From Streptomyces akebiae (GTDB lineage: Bacteria > Actinomycetota > Actinomycetes > Streptomycetales > Streptomycetaceae), in NCBI RefSeq assembly GCF_019599145.1, contig NZ_CP080647.1:4464001-4528000 (forward strand): a stretch of DNA of 64,000 nt. Direction: 5' to 3'. Position numbers and translations under genes: made by a program. This document shows, piece after piece, positions 8,038 through 14,391 of the stretch. Every line of letters starts with the position of its first letter. Position 1 is the first letter of the stretch. Under the pieces are notes generated by a model that saw nothing but the letters and a program-made list of their open reading frames with translations, had not been told where the DNA came from and did no database searches.

Positions 8038-9132
8038 TCACGCCGCCTCACCCCGAACCGCCGCGCGCGCCCAGAAGCCCTCGCAGAACCGCGCGAGCGG
8101 TCCGCGTGGGATGCCTCCCGGTGGTTTGCCGCCGTCGGGCAACCCGGCCTCGGTGGGCACTTCACCCACGAGCGGCAGCCCGAGGAGGCGGGCCACCTCG
8201 TGGTCGTCGAGGCCAGGGGCGTACGGTCCGCGGACCGCGACACGCAGGTCGCGCAGGACCATGCCGAAGGCGGAGGCGACCCGCGAGGCGGCCGCGACGG
8301 CACGCAGTTCGGCGGGGACGACCATGAGCCCGATGTCCAATTGGGCGAGGGCTTCGGCGACGCCTTCGTCGACGCGGCGCGGCAGATCGACGACGACCGC
8401 TCCGCCGCGCCGCCGGCCCGCAGCGAGCACCGCGCGGACGGCCTGGGGCGGAATGGCCACGGCGTCGCCCCGGTCCCAGCTGAGGACGCGCAGGGCGTGC
8501 ACCTCGGGCAGCGACTCCTCCAGCGCGCCGCCGCCGACCCGGCCGCGTGACGCGGCGAAGGCCGGCCAGCGCAGTCCGTCGGCGCTCTCTCCGCCGAGGA
8601 GCACGTCCAGGCCACCGCCGAGCGGATCGGCGTCCACGAGGAGGGTGCGGGTGTCCTGTCGCGCGGAGGTGACGGCGAGGGCGCAGGCCAGCGTGGACGC
8701 GCCGGCACCGCCCCGACCGCCGACGACGCCGACGGTGAGAGCCGGCCTGCCGACGCCCTCCGCCACGTCGGCGATGCGGTCGACGAGCCACTGCTCGCCG
8801 TCCGGCAGCACCAGGACGTGGTCGGCGCCGATCTCCACGGCCCGCTGCCAGACCCCCGAGTCGTCCTGGTCCTTGCCGACGAGCACCACTCCCCGTCTGC
8901 GCGCGGCCCCGCGCAACCGCCGCGCCGCGTCGTTCCCGACGAGCACGAGCGGCGCCGTCTCCCACCGGCCCCGCCCTTCGGGCACCCCGTGGTGGACCTC
9001 CGGCCGGGCGCCCGCGGCCGCGCACAGGCGCAGCAGGTCGTCCAGCAGTTCCACGTCCTCGGTGACGATCAACGGCCTGCCCTGCCGCCCCTCGGCGGCG
9101 GACGACCGGTCGTCGGTGATGGCTCCCGCCAC
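8038..9132 (-). CDS. ssd: CpaE/Ssd-like P-loop ATPase (septum-site/pilus localisation)
   Basis: Start chosen at GTG 9132 (VAGAITDDRSS), which has GGCTGGAGATC upstream; this gives about 364 residues. An N-terminal receiver-like region (PLIVTEDVELLDDLLRLCAA) precedes a MinD/ParA P-loop of deviant type, GGRGGAGAST, with LLVDADPLGGGLDVLL after it. Family members are called septum-site determining protein Ssd in mycobacteria and CpaE in Tad systems, where they localise the pilus machine. It is the first gene of the leftward Tad cluster, with the long 9.1-9.7 kb intergenic region as its promoter area. Confidence 0.88.
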   Translation of the reverse strand: MAGAITDDRSSAAEGRQGRPLIVTEDVELLDDLLRLCAAAGARPEVHHGVPEGRGRWETAPLVLVGNDAARRLRGAARRRGVVLVGKDQDDSGVWQRAVEIGADHVLVLPDGEQWLVDRIADVAEGVGRPALTVGVVGGRGGAGASTLACALAVTSARQDTRTLLVDADPLGGGLDVLLGGESADGLRWPAFAASRGRVGGGALEESLPEVHALRVLSWDRGDAVAIPPQAVRAVLAAGRRRGGAVVVDLPRRVDEGVAEALAQLDIGLMVVPAELRAVAAASRVASAFGMVLRDLRVAVRGPYAPGLDDHEVARLLGLPLVGEVPTEAGLPDGGKPPGGIPRGPLARFCEGFWARAAVRGEAA

Positions 9133-9335
9133 GATCTCCAGCCCCTTTCGCTGCGTGAACGCGGGCGCCCGGTGTTCCCGACGCCCCCGTTCAACTCGTG
9201 TGTGACGCACCGGAGATCGGCCGCTGCGGAGGCGGTCGGCGGAATCCGGCGCTACGCATCCGCGAAACGGAACCAGCCATGAACTCGCCGTCGTCGGGAC
9301 GCGCTGGAATCACGGTGCAGCGGTCTGCGAAATCG

Positions 9336-9382
9336 TGTGGATCTTGGTCGATAACTGTGGACAACTCAGCCCTTGTGGATAT
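9336..9382 (-). promoter_or_regulatory. Cluster of three DnaA-box-like 9-mers
   Basis: TGTGGATCT (9336-9344), TGTGGACAA (9356-9364) and TGTGGATAT (9374-9382) lie in the same orientation with start-to-start spacings of 20 and 18 bp, close to two helical turns. The middle one is the exact complement of the Streptomyces consensus TTGTCCACA; the other two keep the TCCACA core. The arrangement suggests a DnaA-binding or titration site, or DnaA control of the flanking genes. Function is inferred. Confidence 0.5.
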
Positions 9383-9540
9383 CGCAGTCACCCGAACAGG
9401 CGACGCTTGTACGACTTCCACAGCGCAGCCCCACGGCTACGGATGGTGACGGATCCTGTGCCGGGGCAGAGGAAAGCCCACGAGGGCACGAGAGCGCCTC
9501 GCGGGCTGGAGAGGGGAGAGGAAACGCGTCCGGACATGCG

Positions 9541-9573
9541 ACGACCCCCACCGGGGGGGAGAGTGGGGGTCGT
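9541..9573. terminator. Strong 11-bp hairpin (terminator-like)
   Basis: Arms ACGACCCCCAC (9541-9551) and GTGGGGGTCGT (9563-9573) are perfectly complementary with an 11-nt G-rich loop. It lies 140 bp upstream of the HAD gene, so it may be an attenuator for that gene or a terminator for transcription entering from the left. No clear U-tract follows on either strand. Confidence 0.45.
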
Positions 9574-9600
9574 CTCCACGGCCGACTCGGGGGGGGAGGA

Positions 9601-9700
9601 GCCGGACCGGGTTAGCACGGTCGCGAACGATCCGTGACTTCCATGGTGTACCCGAGAGGCCTCTCAGGCAAACCCACGCGCCCCAGCCTAGCCCGAATGG
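9601..9700 (+). other. Structured leader-like segment upstream of the HAD gene
   Basis: Contains the palindrome GAGAGGCCTCTC (9654-9665) followed by AGGCAAA, which resembles the 3' half of a glycine-riboswitch aptamer (CUCUCAGGCAAA). The matching conserved purine-rich core of such an aptamer is not visible upstream, and the downstream gene has no glycine link. I therefore only flag it as a possible structured RNA. Confidence 0.2.
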
Positions 9701-9709
9701 CGGGCGCAT

Positions 9710-10534
9710 ATGCTCGGCCCCGTGGAAAACCACTCCTTGCCCCGCACAGCGGCCTTCTTTGACCTGGACAAGACGGTCATTGCGAAGTCGAGCACGCTCA
9801 CCTTCAGCAAGTCGTTCTACCAAGGCGGCCTGATCAACCGCAGGGCCGCCCTGCGAACGGCGTACACGCAGTTCGTGTTCCTCGCGGGCGGCGCCGACCA
9901 CGACCAGATGGAACGGATGCGGAAGTATCTGTCCGCGCTGTGCCGGGGCTGGAACGTCCAACAGGTGAAGGACATCGTCGCCGAGACCCTGCACGACCTG
10001 ATCGACCCGATCATCTACGACGAGGCCGCCTCCCTCATCGAGGAGCACCACATAGCGGGGCGGGACGTCGTCATCGTCTCCACCTCCGGCGCCGAGGTCG
10101 TCGAGCCGATCGGCGAGCTCCTCGGCGCGGACCGGGTGGTGGCCACCCGGATGGTCGTCGGTGACGACGGCTGTTTCACCGGCGAGGTGGAGTACTACGC
10201 CTACGGGCCGACGAAGGCGGAGGCGATCCGGGAGCTGGCCCAGTCCGAGGAGTACGACCTCGCGCACTGCTACGCGTACAGCGACTCGGCGACGGACCTG
10301 CCGATGCTGGAGGCCGTGGGCCACCCGCACGCGGTGAACCCGGACCGGACGCTGCGCAAGGAGGCCCTCGCGCGCGGGTGGCCCATTCTCGACTTCCACC
10401 GCCCGGTCCGCCTCAAGCAGCGCCTGGCCGTACGGCCGCGACCCGCCCTGCTCGCGGCGGCCGCCATAGGCGCCGCGGCGGCCACCGCCGGCCTCGTCTG
10501 GTACGCGAGTCGGCGCCGTGTGGCGACCGCCTGA
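9710..10534 (+). CDS. HAD-superfamily IB phosphatase (SerB/CicA-like), membrane-anchored
   Basis: A 274-residue protein. HAD motif I AFFDLDKT is at 15-22 (nucleophile Asp18, acid Asp20), motif II VIVSTSGAEV follows, and motif IV YSDSATDLPML comes late. The fold belongs to subfamily IB (phosphoserine-phosphatase-like). The C-terminus carries an Ala-rich transmembrane helix (LLAAAAIGAAAATAGLVWYA) followed by SRRR, so it is probably a tail-anchored inner-membrane enzyme. The start is either ATG 9710 or GTG 9722 (VENHSLPRT); neither has a clear ribosome site. The substrate is unknown. Confidence 0.85.
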   Translation: MLGPVENHSLPRTAAFFDLDKTVIAKSSTLTFSKSFYQGGLINRRAALRTAYTQFVFLAGGADHDQMERMRKYLSALCRGWNVQQVKDIVAETLHDLIDPIIYDEAASLIEEHHIAGRDVVIVSTSGAEVVEPIGELLGADRVVATRMVVGDDGCFTGEVEYYAYGPTKAEAIRELAQSEEYDLAHCYAYSDSATDLPMLEAVGHPHAVNPDRTLRKEALARGWPILDFHRPVRLKQRLAVRPRPALLAAAAIGAAAATAGLVWYASRRRVATA

Positions 10535-10609
10535 ACGGCGGTCCGCACCCCGGCAGCCGATTCACCCTCTTTGAACCCAAAAGTAAAGAAGCGCATCGAG
10601 GGGTTCCGC

Positions 10610-10638
10610 TTGACCGGTCCCTGGAGTAGAAAGGATTC
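10610..10638 (+). promoter_or_regulatory. Possible promoter for the 6S-like RNA
   Basis: TTGACC at 10610-10615 is a good -35 element of the sort seen at Streptomyces stable RNA genes. A GGATTC/GATTCA hexamer lies 17-18 bp downstream, a poor match to TAnnnT. Transcription would begin near 10645, within the conserved-looking intergenic sequence. Confidence 0.35.
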
Positions 10639-10645
10639 AAGGCCC

Positions 10646-10870
10646 GCGAGACCAAAGGACATCCGAGAGGATCACCTTTAACAACTCATTTTGGCCCCAC
10701 GGACCCAGCATGAACACCGGGCACCCACGCGACGTCGACCCGTCGATTACGGGCCAGCCGCACCAGGTCACGGGCCATAGTTCCCGGCCTGATGGGCATA
10801 TATCGAGGACGCTTGGTAACCGGGTGGACATGCCAGCGGCGGTACGAATTCTCGTACCGCCGCAACCCTT
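10646..10870 (+). ncRNA. ssrS: Candidate 6S-like RNA (scr3559/ssrS homologue)
   Basis: This 371-bp gap between a rightward HAD gene and a leftward gene corresponds by synteny to the SCO3558-SCO3559 interval, where I recall the S. coelicolor 6S-like RNA scr3559 (~190 nt) being mapped. The segment is not coding, has several self-complementary pieces (CAGG...CCTG around 10763-10791, CGAC...GTCG around 10731-10746), and ends in a perfect 12-bp hairpin followed by a T-containing tract on the plus strand. The plus strand was chosen from that terminator. Exact ends, fold and identity are inferred. Confidence 0.45.
10836..10863 (+). terminator. Perfect 12-bp terminator hairpin
   Basis: Arms GCGGCGGTACGA (10836-10847) and TCGTACCGCCGC (10852-10863) enclose a 4-nt ATTC loop. 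On the plus strand AACCCTTTTCC follows, giving a U-containing tail; on the minus strand there is none. It would terminate the candidate 6S-like RNA. Confidence 0.7.
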
Positions 10871-10905
10871 TTCCAGGGGTTTCCCGCCGCCCGCCTCGCG
10901 GATTT

Positions 10906-11739
10906 CTACGCCGCCCCGCGCTGCAGCGCCTCGCACACGGCCGTCGACTCGCGCGCACCCAGTTCGATCGCCCTGCCGCAGTGGGTGATCCAGGCGGACA
11001 TGCCCTCCGGGGTGCCGGAGGCGTAGCCGTCGAGGGCGGCCAGATAGGCGGCGCGGCCGAGTTCCGCGTGGCCGACCTCCGCCGGGCAGACCGACTTGGG
11101 GTCGAGGCCGCTGCCGATCAGGACGATCCGCTCGGCCGCGCGGGCGACGAGGCCGTTGTGGAAACCGAAGGGCCGCAGGGCGAGCAGTTCGCCGTGGACG
11201 ACGGCGGCAGTCACCAGGGCCGGGGCCGAACTGCCCTTGATGATCAGCTCGGAGAGGCCGTCGAGCCGGCCGGCGACCTCCGCCGCGCCCGGCAGGGGCA
11301 GCTCGACGAGCGGCTCGTCGACGGTCTCGCCGTCCTGTCGCGGACGTCCCACGCGCGCGTCGTCGCTTCCGGCCGCGACGAGGTGCAGGCGGGCCAGCAC
11401 CCGCAGGGGCGACTGCCGCCAGATCGACAGCAGCTGGCCCGCCTCGGCGGTGAGCCGCAGTGCGGCACCCACGGCGCGGGCCTCGTCGTCACCGTCCTGG
11501 CCGCTGAAGTCCGTACGGCGCCGCACCTCTTCGAGGGCCCAGTCGGCGCCGGACAGCGCCGCCGAGCCGCGCGCGCCGCGCAGGGCCGCCTCGGAGGTGA
11601 CCGCGTTGCTGCGACGGCGCATGACGCGGTGGCCGTAGACCCGGTCCACCGACTTGCGCACGGACTCCACGGATTCGGCCACACCGGGAAGCTCTCCCAG
11701 GGCCGCGAGCGGATCGGCGGCCGCACCTGTCGTACTCAT
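10906..11739 (-). CDS. Fic/DOC-fold-like protein with degenerate motif
   Basis: A 277-residue, mostly helical cytoplasmic protein. Near its middle-to-end it has LRPFGFHNGLVARAAERIVL, which lines up with the Fic motif HPFxxGNGRxxR. The catalytic His is replaced by Arg and the GNGR part by HNGL, so AMPylation activity is doubtful. Homologues in Streptomyces are commonly labelled oxidoreductase without support; no nucleotide-binding Rossmann motif is visible. It is transcribed away from the ParA-like gene, with 99 bp between them. Role unknown. Confidence 0.7.
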   Translation of the reverse strand: MSTTGAAADPLAALGELPGVAESVESVRKSVDRVYGHRVMRRRSNAVTSEAALRGARGSAALSGADWALEEVRRRTDFSGQDGDDEARAVGAALRLTAEAGQLLSIWRQSPLRVLARLHLVAAGSDDARVGRPRQDGETVDEPLVELPLPGAAEVAGRLDGLSELIIKGSSAPALVTAAVVHGELLALRPFGFHNGLVARAAERIVLIGSGLDPKSVCPAEVGHAELGRAAYLAALDGYASGTPEGMSAWITHCGRAIELGARESTAVCEALQRGAA

Positions 11740-11838
11740 GAGTACGACCCTACGCGCATGGGCGGCCGACCCCTCGAAGGAGTGGTCTTCCCGACAGCGC
11801 GAACACCCTTGGCGCCCAGCCCACTACCGTTAGTGAAC

Positions 11839-12819
11839 ATGAAAATTGCTTTCGTCGGGAAGGGCGGGAGTGGCAAGACCACGCTGTCCTCCCTGTTCAT
11901 CCGCCACCTCGCCGCTTCCGGGGCTCCCGTCGTCGCCGTCGACGCGGACATCAACCAGCACCTGGGCGTCGCCCTCGGCCTCGACGAGTCGGAGGCCACC
12001 GAACTGCCCGCGATGGGCGAGCGGCTGGCGCTGATCAAGAACCATCTGCGGGGCTCCAACCCGCGGATCGCCTCCGCCGAGACGATGATCAAGACCACCC
12101 CGCCGGGCGACGGCTCACGTCTGGTGCGGATCTGCGAGCCGAACGCGATCTACGACGCCTGCGCCCGCCCGGTGGAACTCGACGGCGGGGCCGTCCGTCT
12201 GATGGTCACCGGCCACTTCACCGACGCCGATCTGGGGGTCGCCTGCTACCACTCCAAGACGGGAGCGGTGGAGCTGTTCCTGAACCACCTGGTGGACGGT
12301 CGCGACGAGTACGTGGTGGTCGACATGACGGCTGGTTCCGACTCCTTCGCGTCGGGCATGTTCACCCGTTTCGACATGACGTTCCTCGTGGCCGAACCGA
12401 CCCGGAGGGGGGTCTCCGTCTACCGCCAGTACAAGGAGTACGCCGCCGACTACGGCGTCGCCCTGAAGGTCGTCGGGAACAAGGTGCACGGCCAGGACGA
12501 CCTCGACTTCCTCCGCGCCGAGGTCGGGGACGACCTGCTGGTCGCCCTCGGGCACTCGGACTGGGTGCGCGCCCTGGAGAAGGGCCGCCCGCCCCGCTTC
12601 GAGCAGTTGGAGGAGGCCAACCGCCGCTCCCTGCGCCTCCTGCACGAGGCGGCCGATGCCACGTACGAGCTGCGCGACTGGGAGCGCTACACCCGTCAGA
12701 TGGCGCACTTCCACCTGAAGAACGCCTTCAGTTGGGGCAACGAGAGGACCGGGGTCGATCTGGCCGCGCAGATCGACCCCGAGTTCGTGCTCGGAGAAGA
12801 GGTCGCCGCCGCCGTGTGA
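11839..12819 (+). CDS. CooC/ParA-like P-loop ATPase
   Basis: 326 residues beginning MKIAFVGKGGSGKTT, with the deviant Walker A at residues 7-15, then VVAVDADINQHLGVALGL (switch/A' region) and YVVVDMTAGSD (Walker B). It belongs to the MinD/CooC/NifH-type SIMIBI NTPases; the lysine pattern fits CooC-like metal-insertion or maturation ATPases more than chromosome-partition ParA. No ribosome site precedes ATG 11839. TACCGT (11825-11830) lies 8 nt upstream, so the mRNA may be leaderless. The gene ends 6 bp from the convergent lipoprotein gene, leaving no room for a terminator. Confidence 0.85.
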   Translation: MKIAFVGKGGSGKTTLSSLFIRHLAASGAPVVAVDADINQHLGVALGLDESEATELPAMGERLALIKNHLRGSNPRIASAETMIKTTPPGDGSRLVRICEPNAIYDACARPVELDGGAVRLMVTGHFTDADLGVACYHSKTGAVELFLNHLVDGRDEYVVVDMTAGSDSFASGMFTRFDMTFLVAEPTRRGVSVYRQYKEYAADYGVALKVVGNKVHGQDDLDFLRAEVGDDLLVALGHSDWVRALEKGRPPRFEQLEEANRRSLRLLHEAADATYELRDWERYTRQMAHFHLKNAFSWGNERTGVDLAAQIDPEFVLGEEVAAAV

Positions 12820-12825
12820 GTGCGG

Positions 12826-14130
12826 CTACGGCCTGGCCGCCGGCGCCCCCGGGACCCCCTTCGGGGCCGGTGCCGGTCCGGCGGACAGGAAGGCCTTCCA
12901 GCCCTCCTTCGGGGACTGGCCGACACCCAGGCCGCGCAGTCTGTCCAGGACCTTCGGGTCCTGGGCGTCGAGCCAGTCGGCGAGCTGCCGGAAGGAGACG
13001 CAGCGCACCTCGGCCTTGCCGCAGACCGCCTCGATGGTCTCCTCGACGGCGCGCATGTAGACGCCGCCGTTCCAGGACTCGAAGTGGTTGCCGATGATCA
13101 GGGGCGCCCGGTTGCCCTCGTAGGCGCGCTCGAAGCCCGCGAGCAGTCCGTCACGGAACTGGTCGCCCCACTGTTCCCGTCGGCCGGGCGCCCCCGCCCG
13201 GGCGCCGGACTGGTTCACGTAGAAGTTGTAGTCCATGGTCAGCGTCTCGAAGTCCCGCCCCGGGACGGGGACCAACTGCATCGACAGGTCCCACAGCCCG
13301 TCCTTCTTCTCGGGCCAGACCTGGGCCCTGACGCCGCTGGTGTCGTAGCGGAAGCCCAGTTCGCGGGCGGCCCGCATGAAGTTCGCCTGCCCTTCCAGGC
13401 AGGGTGTGCGGGCGCCGATCAGCTCCTTGTCGTAGTCGAAGGGCAGGGGCTCGGCCTTCTCCGTGCCGGTGTTGGTCTTCCAGGCCTTCACGAACGACTT
13501 GGCCTGGGCGATCTCGCTCTTCCACTCCTCGACCGACCACTCGCCGACCCCACCGCCGGGGCCGCAGAAGTGGCCGTTGAAGTGGGTGCCGATCTCGTTG
13601 CCCTCCAGCCACGCGCCGCGCAGCTGGTCCACGGTGTCCTTGATTCCGCGAACGTCGTTGAACCCGATGTCGGAGCGGCCCGGTGAGTGCTGAGGCGGCC
13701 GGTACAGGTCCCGCTTCTCCTCCGGCAGCATGTACACGCCGCTCAGGAAGTACGTCATGGTCGCGTCGTTGGCCCGGGCGACCTCGCGGAAGTGCGAGAA
13801 GAGCCGTTGACCGTCCTCCCCCGCGCCGTCCCAGGAGAAGACCACGAACTGCGGGGGGCGCTGACCGGGCTTCAGCCGTTCCGGCCTGGGCAGGTGCGGC
13901 TGCAGCCCGGTATAGGCGGTGGAGCCGTCGCCGATCAGCCGGACCGCGGCCTTGGGCGGCGCCGGGGCACCTCCCTTCGTGGGCCCGCCCTGCCGACCCT
14001 CCTGCTCCGTGGTGTTCGCGCCGGGTGAGCCGGCGGTCGTCGTCGGCTCACCGATCCCGCATCCGGCGAGCGCCGCGGCGCAGGTCGCGGCGAGCGTGAC
14101 TCCGGCGGCGATCCTCTGGGTGACGGCCAT
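12826..14130 (-). CDS. Secreted lipoprotein with polysaccharide-deacetylase-like fold
   Basis: 434 residues. A lipoprotein signal peptide ends in LAGC (Cys24), then comes a Thr/Gly/Pro-rich linker. The catalytic domain resembles NodB-type carbohydrate esterases: FSWDGAG stands where the family has TFDDG, and GTHFNGHFCGPGGG provides the His-x3-His-type metal ligands. An acidic residue after the first Asp is missing, so activity or metal use may differ. It is probably anchored on the outer face of the membrane and acts on the cell wall or an exopolysaccharide. Its leftward promoter lies in the 261-bp gap before the SulP gene. Confidence 0.8.
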   Translation of the reverse strand: MAVTQRIAAGVTLAATCAAALAGCGIGEPTTTAGSPGANTTEQEGRQGGPTKGGAPAPPKAAVRLIGDGSTAYTGLQPHLPRPERLKPGQRPPQFVVFSWDGAGEDGQRLFSHFREVARANDATMTYFLSGVYMLPEEKRDLYRPPQHSPGRSDIGFNDVRGIKDTVDQLRGAWLEGNEIGTHFNGHFCGPGGGVGEWSVEEWKSEIAQAKSFVKAWKTNTGTEKAEPLPFDYDKELIGARTPCLEGQANFMRAARELGFRYDTSGVRAQVWPEKKDGLWDLSMQLVPVPGRDFETLTMDYNFYVNQSGARAGAPGRREQWGDQFRDGLLAGFERAYEGNRAPLIIGNHFESWNGGVYMRAVEETIEAVCGKAEVRCVSFRQLADWLDAQDPKVLDRLRGLGVGQSPKEGWKAFLSAGPAPAPKGVPGAPAARP

Positions 14131-14391
14131 GTCCCGCCCACCTTCCTTCGCTCAGGGGCAGAGCAGCCAAGGTCACACAGAGTTCCGATCATGATTAATA
14201 CGACAAGCCGATGAAAGGCTTCATTCACCCTCACGAGTGATCTAATGACCTATTTGCGGCTAATGTTCTTGCGTGTCCTTTACCCTGCATTACGATTCGT
14301 TTACTGAGCGTTGAGGAATCCCGCCGTTGAACGCCGTGCCCCACGGCCGCGAACCGACGCGTCCGCGCAGCCCCGGAGGAGACGGGAGAAC

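Larger units (their letters stand above)
9133..9709. other. 577-bp divergent intergenic region between ssd/Tad and the HAD gene
   Basis: No credible gene is present; small frames on both strands lack family features or ribosome sites. The region carries promoters for the leftward Tad cluster and the rightward HAD gene, three DnaA-box-like sites at 9336-9382, a perfect 11-bp hairpin at 9541-9573 and a structured leader-like segment at 9601-9700. These are listed separately. Confidence 0.6.
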
